A stretch of 64,000 nt of DNA from Peptostreptococcaceae bacterium (GCA_025210335.1 JAOARY010000046.1:1-64000), one strand, 5' to 3'; positions 47,664-57,282 are shown, numbered from the stretch's first letter. Notes: a model not told the origin generated them from the sequence alone. Numbers and translations are program-made.

Positions 47664-48115
47664 TGAAAGTAATTTTATTAAAAAATATAAAAGGTACAGG
47701 TAAAATGGGAGATGTAATAGAGGCTAGCGATGGTTACGCAAGAAACTATTTACTTCCAAGAAAGTTAGCTAAGGAAGCTAACAACTCAAATATGAAAGAA
47801 TTAAATGAAAAAAATACATCTAAGAAAATAAAAGAAGAAAAAGACCATGAAGAAGCTTTAATATTAAAAGAAAAAATGAATGATATAGAAGTTGTAATAT
47901 TCTCTAAAGCTGGAGAAGGTGGAAAATTATTTGGTTCTATAACTTCAAAAGAAATAGCTGAAAACTTAAAGAAAAAGCATGGTATAGAAGTAGATAAAAG
48001 AAAAGTAAGTCTTAAAGATCCAATAAAGGTTCTTGGAACTACTAAAGTGGATATAAAAATACATCCAAAAGTAGTTGCTACTGTTAGTGTAATAGCTAAA
48101 GAAAAAGATAAGTAG
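47663..48115 (+). CDS. rplI: 50S ribosomal protein bL9
   Basis: 150 residues; N-terminal domain MKVILLKNIKGTGKMGDVIE and GYARNYLLPRKLAKEA, central helix, C-terminal domain. Starts with ATG overlapping the gdpP stop by one base. Confidence 0.97.
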   Translation: MKVILLKNIKGTGKMGDVIEASDGYARNYLLPRKLAKEANNSNMKELNEKNTSKKIKEEKDHEEALILKEKMNDIEVVIFSKAGEGGKLFGSITSKEIAENLKKKHGIEVDKRKVSLKDPIKVLGTTKVDIKIHPKVVATVSVIAKEKDK

Positions 48116-48133
48116 AATTTGGAGGATATTAAA

Positions 48134-49456
48134 GTGGATTTAAAAAAAATACCTCCACATAGTATAGATGCGGAACAGTCTGTGCTAGGGAGCATTCTTC
48201 TTGAAAAAGACTCAATAGTTACATGCTCTGAGAGCTTAAAAGCAATAGATTTTTATAGTGAAACACATAAAGAAATATTTGAAGCAATGATTTCATTATA
48301 TAAAAGAAGTGACCCAATAGATATAGTAACATTGACAGAGGAACTCAAAAAAAGAGGAAGCTTAGATGCAATCGGAGGTATAAGCTATATAACTGATTTA
48401 TCTACTGTTGTTCCGACTGTATCTAATCTAGCAAATTATATAAAAATAGTAAAAGAAAAATCAATACTAAGGAAACTAATAAGAACATCCAATGAAATAA
48501 TGGAAAGCAGTTATGTTGGTGAAACTGACGTAATGCACATATTAGAAGATGCAGAAAAAGGGATATTTGATATATCTCAAGAAAAAACAGGTGATAATTT
48601 AAGTCCTATATCTGATGTTTTGATGAATACTTATGAAATGCTTGAAGAAGTATATAAAAACAAAGGTCAGATAACTGGAATGACAACTGGTTTTATAGAT
48701 TTGGACAGAAAATTAAACGGTCTTCAAAGAACAGATTTAGTACTTGTAGCAGCAAGACCAGCTATGGGAAAGACTGCATTTTCGCTTAATTTAGCACAAA
48801 ATGCTGCACTTATAGATGGTGCATCTGTTGCGATATTTTCTTTGGAGATGTCAAAAGAACAGCTGATTCAACGTATGATAGCAGCACAATCACATGTTGA
48901 ACTTAATAAAATAAAAAATGGAAATCTTGATGATGAATGGGCAAAAATAATAGAAGCTATGGGTGTTTTATCAAAGTCTAAAATATATATAGATGATACC
49001 CCAGGTACTACTATTATGGAAATAAGATCAAAATGCAGAAGATTAAAGATTGAACATGGTCTTGATATGATACTTATAGATTACTTACAACTTATGGAAA
49101 GTGATGGCAAAATAGAGAGTAGACAACAAGAAATATCAAAGATTTCACGTTCATTAAAGATTCTTGCAAAGGAACTTAATTGTCCGGTAATAGCACTTTC
49201 ACAGTTATCAAGAGCACCAGAATTAAGAGCCGACCATCGTCCTATACTTTCGGATCTTAGAGAATCTGGAGCAATAGAGCAGGATGCCGATTTGGTAATG
49301 TTCCTTTATAGAGATGAATATTATCATATGGATTCAGAAAAGAAAAATATAGGTGAAATAATAGTTGCAAAACATAGACATGGAGAAACGGGCTCAATAG
49401 AATTAGCATGGTTAGGAGAGTTTCAAAAGTTTCATAATCTTGCTAGACCTATGTAA
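48134..49456 (+). CDS. dnaB: Replicative DNA helicase DnaB
   Basis: Hexameric 5'-3' fork helicase, 440 residues. N-terminal domain PHSIDAEQSVLGSILLEKDS, RecA-like domain with Walker A (AARPAMGKTAFSLNLA), Walker B (LDMILIDYLQLM) and DLRESGAIEQDADLVMFLYR. GTG 48134 follows GGAGGATATTAAA; TTG 48119 lies in that site. Its likely loader is the DnaI-like protein at the right edge. Confidence 0.97.
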   Translation: MDLKKIPPHSIDAEQSVLGSILLEKDSIVTCSESLKAIDFYSETHKEIFEAMISLYKRSDPIDIVTLTEELKKRGSLDAIGGISYITDLSTVVPTVSNLANYIKIVKEKSILRKLIRTSNEIMESSYVGETDVMHILEDAEKGIFDISQEKTGDNLSPISDVLMNTYEMLEEVYKNKGQITGMTTGFIDLDRKLNGLQRTDLVLVAARPAMGKTAFSLNLAQNAALIDGASVAIFSLEMSKEQLIQRMIAAQSHVELNKIKNGNLDDEWAKIIEAMGVLSKSKIYIDDTPGTTIMEIRSKCRRLKIEHGLDMILIDYLQLMESDGKIESRQQEISKISRSLKILAKELNCPVIALSQLSRAPELRADHRPILSDLRESGAIEQDADLVMFLYRDEYYHMDSEKKNIGEIIVAKHRHGETGSIELAWLGEFQKFHNLARPM

Positions 49457-49480
49457 TAAATATAAATATTTAGTAGATGT

Positions 49481-49518
49481 AAAAAAGTTAAAATCAATTG
49501 ATTTTAACTTTTTTTTAT
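49481..49518 (+). terminator. Terminator after dnaB
   Basis: A perfect palindrome centred on AATT (AAGTTAAAATCA / TGATTTTAACTT) with A and T runs on the sides; can work both ways. Confidence 0.9.
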
Positions 49519-49556
49519 TGTCTTAATAAGTAGTGTATTAGAACAATTTATGTTAA

Positions 49557-49688
49557 TTATCTTATTATAATTTCATTTTGTACATTATTTAAGGTCGAAT
49601 TTTTTGCAAAGTTATTATTATTACATTCAAAAAAGAAACAAATCATTATTATCACGAATAACACAACTATTAAATAAATTTTTTTCAC
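49557..49688 (-). CDS. Small membrane or lipoprotein-like peptide
   Basis: 43 residues, GTG start at 49688 behind AAGGAGG. A hydrophobic stretch (IYLIVVLFVIIMICFFF) is followed by EC and an Asn-rich tail, like a small lipoprotein though the residues before Cys are not a standard lipobox. Leftward, in the gap after dnaB. Confidence 0.5.
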   Translation of the reverse strand: MKKIYLIVVLFVIIMICFFFECNNNNFAKNSTLNNVQNEIIIR

Positions 49689-49863
49689 AAAGAAACCTCC
49701 TTAATGAACGAAAAACAAAAAAAGTGGTAAATTATTCTATGAATTAATAATAATTCAAAATATATAGAATATCAAGACCAAAATACTTAAGATAGTTTAC
49801 AATCGATTGTAGAATTTTTTATTATCTATAAAAAATTCTGATTTTTCGACATTTTATAAAAAC

Positions 49864-49899
49864 TTATCCACAGGAACTGTGGATAAAATCTGTGAATAA
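49864..49899. promoter_or_regulatory. DnaA-box palindrome after dnaB
   Basis: TTATCCACAG (49864-49873), loop GAA, CTGTGGATAA (49877-49886): two perfect DnaA boxes in a 10-bp hairpin, plus a variant TGTGAATAA (49891-49899). It lies just upstream of the acetyltransferase gene, ~36 kb from the origin. Could be a DnaA-titration or regulatory site. Confidence 0.65.
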
Positions 49900-49965
49900 A
49901 TATATATATAATTGGGGTAGATATATAATATCAAAAAGTAGCTAAATTACTAGGAGGTGAGTATT

Positions 49966-50604
49966 GTGGATGCGAAATTAAAAATTCAAAAAATGACAAG
50001 AAAAGATGTTGATAAAATGGATAATTGGGCAGGGTTTGTGGATAAGTTATTTGATGATTACAATTTTCCAATACTCACAGATGAGCAAAAAGATAAATGG
50101 TTTCACGTGAAAAATAATAGATATAGAAGATGTTATAGTGTTTATTTAAATAAAAATTTAATAGGATATATTTCACTTAGAGATATAAAAAGAATAAGAA
50201 AAATATCTGAACTTGGTATTGTTATAGATTCAAGATATGTTTCAAAAGGCTATGGAACCAAAGCTTTAGAAATGTTTTTGGATTGGTATTTTAAAGAGCT
50301 TGATTATAATAAAATTTATCTTAGAGTAGCATCATTTAATAAAAGAGCTATAAAATTATATGAGAATATGAAATTCAAAAAAGTTAAAGATATCTATGAA
50401 ATTATGGATATTTCTAAACTAGATTTATATGAAAATAAAGCATATAAAGAATATAAAGAGGATTTTAGAGTAGGTAAAAGAGATATTAAATGCAAATTTT
50501 ATCTTATGGAGTTATCCACAAAAGAAGAATCTATTATGTGGACAATTATAGATTATATAGTCAAAAATTATTCATTTATGAAATTAAAAAACAGCAAAAA
50601 ATAA
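49966..50604 (+). CDS. GNAT-family N-acetyltransferase
   Basis: 212 residues. GNAT core (ELGIVIDSRYVSKGYGTKAL with Gx(G)xA-type acetyl-CoA loop; KIYLRVASFNKRAIKLYENM, then KFKKV). A C-terminal extension of ~60 residues is unusual. GTG 49966 lies after AGGAGGTG. The gene contains a parS-like site (50099-50114). Substrate unknown. Confidence 0.85.
   Translation: MDAKLKIQKMTRKDVDKMDNWAGFVDKLFDDYNFPILTDEQKDKWFHVKNNRYRRCYSVYLNKNLIGYISLRDIKRIRKISELGIVIDSRYVSKGYGTKALEMFLDWYFKELDYNKIYLRVASFNKRAIKLYENMKFKKVKDIYEIMDISKLDLYENKAYKEYKEDFRVGKRDIKCKFYLMELSTKEESIMWTIIDYIVKNYSFMKLKNSKK
50099..50114. promoter_or_regulatory. parS: parS-like site
   Basis: The core TTTCACGTGAAA is a perfect 12-bp palindrome, and the 16-mer matches the parS consensus TGTTTCACGTGAAACA at 14 positions. 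It lies inside the acetyltransferase gene. parS sites commonly lie within genes near the origin; ParB is encoded in this window. Confidence 0.7.
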
Positions 50605-50645
50605 GCCCTTAAATAAAATAATGATATTTAATGGCTTATTTTTAT
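50597..50645 (+). terminator. Terminator overlapping the acetyltransferase stop
   Basis: AAAAATAAGCC (50597-50607) pairs with GGCTTATTTTT (50633-50643); the loop is ~25 nt. It includes the stop codon. Confidence 0.75.
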
Positions 50646-50698
50646 ATAATTTTTTAATAGATATGATATTTGCTAAAAAGTTATTATAAAAAATAATA

Positions 50699-51772
50699 TC
50701 AGTCTTTATATTTTTTTGCTATTTCATAAAACTCATGTTGAATACTTAAAAATAATTCAACTAAAAATGGATCAAAATGAGTATTGGAATCAGATTTTAT
50801 AATGGATACTACTTTTTCGTGAGAAAAAGGAGGCTTATAAACACGATTGCTTATAAGTGCATCATAAACATCTGCAAGAGCCATTAACCTACCACTTATA
50901 GGAATATCCTCCCCTTTTAATCCTTGAGGATAACCACTTCCATCCCATTTTTCATGATGAGTATAAGCTATTTCTGCTGCAAGTTTTAAAAATGAGTTTT
51001 TTCCTAAAGTTTTTTCAGCGTTTATAAAAGCGTTCTTGCCATAAATAGTGTGTTTTTTCATTTCTTCAAACTCTTCTTTTGTGAGTTTATCTGGTTTTTT
51101 TAATATTCTATCTTCTACTGCAATTTTACCAACATCATGTAAAGGTGCGCAGATAAATAGATTATAAACATATTCATCAGTTATATTGATATATTTATTA
51201 GATTTTTTAAGTTCTTCAGCTAATAATTTTACATAGTATTTTGTTCTTATAATATGACCACCAGTTTCGGGATCTCTACTTTCTGCTAAATTGGCAAGGG
51301 TATGAATCGTTACATTTTGAGTAAGTTCAAGTTCTTTAGTTCTTTCTTTTACCTTTTGTTCCAAAATCACATTTTGATTTTTTAATTCTTCTTTTATAAA
51401 TTTAAGAGTTAAATGAGTTTTGATTCTTTTTTTGACAACTAAAGGATTATAGGGTTTTTTGATATAGTCAACAGCACCAAGTTCAAGACCTTTAGCTTCA
51501 TTTTCATCATCTTCAATAGCTGACACAAATATTATGGGTATATCTAATTTAGAATAATCCCTTTTTATGATTTTACAAACTTCATATCCATTTAATTTTG
51601 GCATCATGATATCTAATAATATTAAATCAGGAGTATATAAATTAACAGCATCCAAAGCATCATAGCCATTATTGCATGCCATTAATTTATAATCATCTTT
51701 TAGAATTTCAACTAATATATCTAAATTAGTAGCAAAGTCATCAACTATTAATATAAGTGGTTTTTTATTCAT
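50699..51772 (-). CDS. Response regulator with HD-GYP phosphodiesterase domain
   Basis: 357 residues. Receiver domain (LILIVDDFATNLDIL; phospho-Asp in LILLDIMMPKLNGYE; KKPY), coiled linker, and HD-GYP domain with the HD pair (APLHDVGKIAVEDRILKKPD) and HHEKWDGSGYPQGLKGEDI, complete for activity. Predicted to degrade c-di-GMP. ATG 51772 overlaps the hybrid kinase stop by 8 bp; translation is coupled. Confidence 0.92.
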   Translation of the reverse strand: MNKKPLILIVDDFATNLDILVEILKDDYKLMACNNGYDALDAVNLYTPDLILLDIMMPKLNGYEVCKIIKRDYSKLDIPIIFVSAIEDDENEAKGLELGAVDYIKKPYNPLVVKKRIKTHLTLKFIKEELKNQNVILEQKVKERTKELELTQNVTIHTLANLAESRDPETGGHIIRTKYYVKLLAEELKKSNKYINITDEYVYNLFICAPLHDVGKIAVEDRILKKPDKLTKEEFEEMKKHTIYGKNAFINAEKTLGKNSFLKLAAEIAYTHHEKWDGSGYPQGLKGEDIPISGRLMALADVYDALISNRVYKPPFSHEKVVSIIKSDSNTHFDPFLVELFLSIQHEFYEIAKKYKD

Positions 51773-53972
51773 TTGTTTCACCGACTTTATTAAGTATTTG
51801 TAATATATTTTTTGAATATTTTTGTGAACTTTTAAAATCATATTGTTTTAAAGATTTTTTTAAATAATCGAGTTCAACACTTATGTTATTTGGATAATTA
51901 TATCTATTGATTTCTTTTAAAGTTAATTTTGTTTCTACAGGATTAAATTTGGTAAGTTCGAAATCCAAGTAACTAAATAATTTTTTACATACCTTTAAAT
52001 TAAAATTATTTTTATTTTCTTCATATTTTTTTGATTTTAAATATTTTATTTCTTCGATAAATACATTTAAATTAAAATTGATTTTAGTTAAAATTTCATC
52101 ATCTTTTTTTATATCTTCTTTCTTAGATTTGATTTCAAATTCTTTTAAGAGATTGAATAAAACTATATTAGATAAAGTCCCACTAAGCCCTTTTAATGTA
52201 TGAATATATCTATATTGATCATCTTTATTTAATGAAAAAAAGACATTGTAAAAGTTTTTATAATTATCATAAAAATCAATTAGAGTTTTTCTTAGCAATT
52301 TGGAATTGTTATTTAAATTTTTTAGAGCATTATCGATATTTATACTTTTTATATTTTTAAAATCTTTTTTATCATTTCTATTTATATTAAATTCAGAACT
52401 GAGAATTAAATTTTCATTTTTAATATCATCGAAGAAAACAGATAATTTATTTAAAGCATCTAATTTATCTATAGGTTTTTTTATATGTGATTTTAGATTG
52501 TATTTATCTAAATTATCAATTTTGTCTTCAGCAGATAATGCTATTACTGGAATATCTATATTCAAATCATTTTTTATCTTTAATGCTAAATTATATCCAT
52601 TAAGTTGTGGCATTTCGATATCTGTTATAACTAAATCATAATCATTATTTGATTTTAAATATTCAAAAGCTCTTATCGAATCGTTAAAATCATCAACATA
52701 AAAACCTAAATCCAAAAGAATTTCCTTACTAATAAGAAGGTTTATTTTACTATCATCTATTAATAAGACTTTTTTATGATAGATAGTTTTACTCTTCTTT
52801 TCTTTTAATTCTTTAGATTTTTGTTCTAAGAGCTTTGGATTTTTTATTGAAATAGATTCTAATATGCTGTTATAAAGTATGGATTTATTTAATGGTGTTA
52901 ATATATAGTTGCTATATTTTATAGGTAACAAATGAGATTTTTCAATATGCTTAGATGATAATAAATATAGAGATATATCATATTTAGATAAATAATCTAT
53001 AAATTTATTGATAATTTTAAAAGGAGTTTTTTCAAGAACATCATAATCAATAAAACCCATAGAATAGTTATGGTTAATAGTTATATTACTTTCTAAAAAG
53101 GAACTAAAGCTTAAATAATTATAATTATTAAGGTTTAATTCTTTAGAAAATTCATTGATTAACTCATTTGTCATGATTTTATTATTTATTATAAAAAAAT
53201 TACTATTTTCGATTAATTTTGGTTCTTTTATTAAGTCTCCAAAATCCATATCTTTGATTCTTAAGTTTAATATGACTGTCATTTTGGTTCCTTGATTTTC
53301 GGTAGATTCAATATTTAAAGAACCTTCTAAAATACTTACTAGGTTATTAACAACATTAAGTCCAATTCCAAGACCCTCATAATTTCTTTCAAGAGTCATA
53401 TCTTCTTGATAAAAAGCATCGTAGATTTTATCAAGATTGATATTTGATATTCCTTTTCCACTATCTTCAACAACAAATTTTAACTTAACAAACTCTTCTT
53501 TTTGATCTATAAGCTTCACCAAAAGACTTACAAAACCTTCGTTTGTAAATTTAAAGCTATTATCTATTATATTGTATAAAATCTTATATATTTTCTCATA
53601 ATCACCAATAAGGTTAAGAGGTACATTTTCATATATTTCTATATATGATTTTAAGTTTTTTAATGAATATTTATTTTTTATATCTTTTTTTAAATTGTCT
53701 ATTAAATCTTTTAGATTAAAATGTTTAAAATTTATTATATTGTCTTTGCTAGCGTTAATAGTATTTAAATTATAAATTAATTGCTTAATAATTGTAGTTT
53801 GTGTTTTTATAGTGTCTATATAATTTAAACTATCTTCATCCATACATTTATTTTCTAAAAAAACTAAACTATTAAATATAATATTTAAAGGTGTATTAAA
53901 TTCATGAGAAAATTTATTTAATAAATGTTTTTTGAATTGGGATAAGTCGCTATTATAAGAATTATTATCCAT
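51765..53972 (-). CDS. Cytosolic hybrid histidine kinase with REC and HPt domains
   Basis: 735 residues without membrane helices or sensor domain. HisKA with phospho-His (FSHEFNTPLNIIFNS), GHKL ATPase (NIIDNSFKF; DSGKGIS; GLGIGLNVV), a degenerate receiver-like segment (~240-360), a canonical receiver (VLLIDDSKINLLISKEILL; LVITDIEMPQLNGY) and an HPt domain (RYIHTLKGLSGTLSN). ATG 53972 follows AAGGTG. With the HD-GYP regulator it makes a full His-Asp-His-Asp relay. Confidence 0.92.
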   Translation of the reverse strand: MDNNSYNSDLSQFKKHLLNKFSHEFNTPLNIIFNSLVFLENKCMDEDSLNYIDTIKTQTTIIKQLIYNLNTINASKDNIINFKHFNLKDLIDNLKKDIKNKYSLKNLKSYIEIYENVPLNLIGDYEKIYKILYNIIDNSFKFTNEGFVSLLVKLIDQKEEFVKLKFVVEDSGKGISNINLDKIYDAFYQEDMTLERNYEGLGIGLNVVNNLVSILEGSLNIESTENQGTKMTVILNLRIKDMDFGDLIKEPKLIENSNFFIINNKIMTNELINEFSKELNLNNYNYLSFSSFLESNITINHNYSMGFIDYDVLEKTPFKIINKFIDYLSKYDISLYLLSSKHIEKSHLLPIKYSNYILTPLNKSILYNSILESISIKNPKLLEQKSKELKEKKSKTIYHKKVLLIDDSKINLLISKEILLDLGFYVDDFNDSIRAFEYLKSNNDYDLVITDIEMPQLNGYNLALKIKNDLNIDIPVIALSAEDKIDNLDKYNLKSHIKKPIDKLDALNKLSVFFDDIKNENLILSSEFNINRNDKKDFKNIKSINIDNALKNLNNNSKLLRKTLIDFYDNYKNFYNVFFSLNKDDQYRYIHTLKGLSGTLSNIVLFNLLKEFEIKSKKEDIKKDDEILTKINFNLNVFIEEIKYLKSKKYEENKNNFNLKVCKKLFSYLDFELTKFNPVETKLTLKEINRYNYPNNISVELDYLKKSLKQYDFKSSQKYSKNILQILNKVGETNE

Positions 53973-54198
53973 AAAGATCACCTTCTTAAAAAAATAAAGT
54001 TATACTTATAAATATACCTAATAAAACAGTTAGAAAACATAAAGTAAAATTTGAGTAATTATCTAATAAAAAATATTAATTAATTATTTAGATTAGATTA
54101 AACTTAGAATATTAAAATACTATTAGAAAATCATTAAATGCATTGAAATAATGGGATTTGTAGAGTATAGTTTAATTATAAGAGGGAGGTTGAGTTAA

Positions 54199-54798
54199 GT
54201 GACTAAACAGGATTATATGGATGAACTTTATGATTTGCTTAGAAATATAGATGATAGACAAAGGAAAAAAATCTTATATGAATATGAAGATTGTTTTAAT
54301 ACTTTTATGGATCAAGGAAAACATGTCGATGAGATAGTAAAGATAATAGGAACACCAAAAGAGGTTGCAAAAAGGTATGATGTGAAAATTTTCAATATAG
54401 ATAGATTGAATACGGAAAACTCTAATTTTGGAATAAAAGCGATTATCGCATTTATTGCACTTATGTTTTTTAACATAACTTTTGTTTTAGGCCCTTATGT
54501 AACTGTAGTTGTAATGGCTTTTGTATTATTTATATTAGCACTTAGCTTTATATTTGTAGGTATTGCATTACCTTTAGCTATTGCATTAGAACCATTACTT
54601 GGTTTTACTGGTTATATAAATATTAATATGGAATTTCAAAATCAAATCTTAGGGAATTTAGCATTTGTTTTTGGCGGTATATCATTTTTATTTTTGGGTA
54701 TAGTACTGATTTTAGTTGGAATAAAGATTGTAAAACTTATATTCAATCTAACAAAAGCGTATATATTATTTAATATAAAATTGGTTAAAAGTGTGTAA
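54199..54798 (+). CDS. HAAS/DUF1700 membrane protein
   Basis: 199 residues. N-terminal HAAS domain (QDYMDELYDLLRNIDDRQRK; IIGTPKEVAKRYD), then four membrane helices. Such proteins are usually encoded after a PadR regulator and before DUF4097; here no PadR gene is present. GTG start with GGGAGG upstream. Confidence 0.85.
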   Translation: MTKQDYMDELYDLLRNIDDRQRKKILYEYEDCFNTFMDQGKHVDEIVKIIGTPKEVAKRYDVKIFNIDRLNTENSNFGIKAIIAFIALMFFNITFVLGPYVTVVVMAFVLFILALSFIFVGIALPLAIALEPLLGFTGYININMEFQNQILGNLAFVFGGISFLFLGIVLILVGIKIVKLIFNLTKAYILFNIKLVKSV

Positions 54799-54871
54799 AT
54801 AAATAATTCGACTTAAAATCAAAACTCAAGAAGAAATAATAGATAAGGGCAATGATAAAAGGAGTGATAGT

Positions 54872-55036
54872 TTGAAAAAACTAATGATAATAGCAAGTGC
54901 ATTGTTTTTAATATTTGCAATTTTTTCGATAGTTTGTTTTTCTTTATCAGGACCAAAATTATCACAAGACTTTGAATTAGAAAAGATAAAACTAAATGAT
55001 TTTAATTTTAAATTAGAATGGAGATGCAAAGATTAA
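54872..55036 (+). CDS. Small membrane protein between HAAS and DUF4097 genes
   Basis: 54 residues, TTG start at 54872 behind AAAAGGAG. One membrane helix (LMIIASALFLIFAIFSIVCF) and a charged tail (FELEKIKLNDFNFKLEWRC). Ends 15 bp before the DUF4097 start; likely part of the same operon. Confidence 0.65.
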   Translation: MKKLMIIASALFLIFAIFSIVCFSLSGPKLSQDFELEKIKLNDFNFKLEWRCKD

Positions 55037-55051
55037 AGGGTGGTGCGAAAG

Positions 55052-55900
55052 TTGAAAAAGAGAGTTATATTAGTGTTTTTTATATTATTTTTAATATCAG
55101 CACTTCTAGCTACAGTATTTTTTAAATTTGCAGGAGTGAAAACTACAAAGGATTTAATATTTGAAGTAAAGCAAGAAGAGAATTTAAGTGATTTTGGACA
55201 ATCATATAATTATGAGATAAAAGATGTAGACTCTATAACAGTAAAAACGCAGACAATGCCAATAACAGTAAGAAGAGAAGATAGAAAAGATATACTTGTT
55301 ATATTGGAATCAGAAAAAAATGATTATGATGTGATAAAAACATTGAAAGATAAAAAATTAAATATAGAAGTAAAAGGGAAAAATAAAGTTAGTTTTCTTG
55401 AACTAAATGATATTAGTATTGTGATACCTGAACTTTATGAGTTAAAAGAATTAAATTTGCAAAGTACGACTGGGTTTATAAATGTTTATAATGTAGGTGA
55501 TTTAAATGTATCAAATACATCTGGAGATATTAGCATAAGTGATGGTTATAATGAATTAATTGCATCCAATGTTTCTGGGTATATACAAATTAGTGATGGC
55601 AAATATTCTAAAATTCATGCAACTAATGTTTCTGGTGATATAGAATTAGAAACCGAGTTGTTTGATAGTGCTGTGCTTGAAAGTGTATCTGGAGATGTAG
55701 TGTTTGACATTGATAAAGATTTTTCTTTTAATTATTATTTTGATACAGTTACAGGTAAATTGGACTTTGATATAGAAAACAATTATAAGAAGATAGATAA
55801 GAACATAGGGATAATTGGCGAATATAAGGGTCAAAATAAAAATGATTATAAAATCACTGTAAAAACTGTAACAGGGGAATTTGAGTTGAATAATAATTAA
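55052..55900 (+). CDS. DUF4097 membrane-anchored beta-helix protein
   Basis: 282 residues. Membrane anchor (VILVFFILFLISALLATVFF) and repeated short strands of the DUF4097 type (LNLQSTTGFINVYNVGDLNV; SNTSGDISISDGY; TNVSGDIELETELFDSAVLE). Related to LiaG-like envelope-stress proteins. TTG 55052 lies 8 nt after AGGGTGG. Confidence 0.8.
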   Translation: MKKRVILVFFILFLISALLATVFFKFAGVKTTKDLIFEVKQEENLSDFGQSYNYEIKDVDSITVKTQTMPITVRREDRKDILVILESEKNDYDVIKTLKDKKLNIEVKGKNKVSFLELNDISIVIPELYELKELNLQSTTGFINVYNVGDLNVSNTSGDISISDGYNELIASNVSGYIQISDGKYSKIHATNVSGDIELETELFDSAVLESVSGDVVFDIDKDFSFNYYFDTVTGKLDFDIENNYKKIDKNIGIIGEYKGQNKNDYKITVKTVTGEFELNNN

Positions 55901-55989
55901 AAATTCATTGCATTATTTACGAATATTTGTTACAATAAGTTGTAAAGCGTTCGGCTTTGCAAAAATTTCCGTTTCATGAGGTGAAAAAT

Positions 55990-57267
55990 ATGTCTAGATT
56001 AATAGTTGTTGGCTCTCAATGGGGAGATGAAGGTAAAGGTAAAATTATAGATTTTCTTGCTGAACAAGCAGAGGTAGTTGTTAGATACTCTGGCGGAAAC
56101 AATGCAGGACACACAGTTGTTGTTGGAGAAAATGAATATAAATTACACTTAATTCCTTCTGGAATATTATACAATGGAGAATGTTTTATAAGTGCTGGAA
56201 CAGTAATTGATCCAGAAGTTCTTCTTAATGAAATTGATTATTTAGATAAAAAAGGAATCAAAGTTGATAATTTAAGAATAGATCAAAGAGCTCACGTTAT
56301 ATTCCCTTACCACAAGAGATTAGACGTATTAGCTGAAGAAAAAAGAGGAAAAAATAACATAGGAACGACTAAAAGAGGTATAGGTCCATGTTATAAGGAT
56401 AAAACTGAAAGAATTGGTATTAGAATGTGTGATATGTTATCACCAACTTTCAAAGAAAAATTAAAAAGAAATGTAGATGCAAAAAATAAATTAGTTAGAG
56501 CTGTTTATGATGTAGATGGTTTTGACTTTGAAGAAATATATGAAGCTTACATGGGTTATGCTAAGAAATTATCTAAGTATGTAATAGATACTTCAATACC
56601 TTTATATGATGCATGTATTAAGGAAAAGAAAGTATTATTTGAAGGAGCTCAAGGAACTCTATTAGACCTTGATTTTGGAACTTATCCGTTTGTAACTTCT
56701 TCTAATCCAGTATCTGGTGGAGTTTGTACAGGTACAGGAATTGGACCTACTATGATTGATGAAGTTGTTGGAGTTGTTAAAGCTTATACAACAAGAGTAG
56801 GTAAAGGACCTTTCCCAACAGAATTATTTGATGATATGGGAGAAAGAATAAGACAAGTTGGTCATGAGTTTGGAACAACTACAGGTCGTTCAAGAAGATG
56901 TGGATGGTTTGATAGTGTAATAGTAAGATACGCTGTAAGAACAAATGGACTTACAAGTTTAGCACTTACTAAATTAGATGTATTAAGTGGTATAGATACA
57001 ATAAAAATCTGTAATGGATATAAGATAAACGGAGAAATAGTAAGAGATTTCCCTGCTAATATAGAAGATTTAGAATTATGCGAACCAGTATATGAAGAGG
57101 TTCCAGGTTGGAAGGAAGATATAACTAACGTAACTAAGTTTGAAGATCTACCAGAAAACGCAAAGAAATATGTAAATAAGATAGAAGAAATATGTGGCGT
57201 TCATATTCCAATAGTAGCTGTTGGACCAAAGAGAAGCCAAACAATAGTAAGAGAAAATATATTTTAA
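55990..57267 (+). CDS. purA: Adenylosuccinate synthetase
   Basis: Converts IMP and aspartate, with GTP, to adenylosuccinate. 425 residues; GSQWGDEGKGKIIDFL at the N-terminus, SGGNNAGHTVVV, GTTKRGIGPCYKDK, and TTTGRSRRCGWFD. ATG 55990 is preceded by GAGGTG. Single gene with a terminator. Confidence 0.98.
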   Translation: MSRLIVVGSQWGDEGKGKIIDFLAEQAEVVVRYSGGNNAGHTVVVGENEYKLHLIPSGILYNGECFISAGTVIDPEVLLNEIDYLDKKGIKVDNLRIDQRAHVIFPYHKRLDVLAEEKRGKNNIGTTKRGIGPCYKDKTERIGIRMCDMLSPTFKEKLKRNVDAKNKLVRAVYDVDGFDFEEIYEAYMGYAKKLSKYVIDTSIPLYDACIKEKKVLFEGAQGTLLDLDFGTYPFVTSSNPVSGGVCTGTGIGPTMIDEVVGVVKAYTTRVGKGPFPTELFDDMGERIRQVGHEFGTTTGRSRRCGWFDSVIVRYAVRTNGLTSLALTKLDVLSGIDTIKICNGYKINGEIVRDFPANIEDLELCEPVYEEVPGWKEDITNVTKFEDLPENAKKYVNKIEEICGVHIPIVAVGPKRSQTIVRENIF

Positions 57268-57282
57268 TATATGATATAAATA

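Noticed and set aside
55975-55990. parS site before purA (GTTTCATGAGGTGAAA)
   Set aside because: Extra bases break the palindrome; it is the purA ribosome-binding region.
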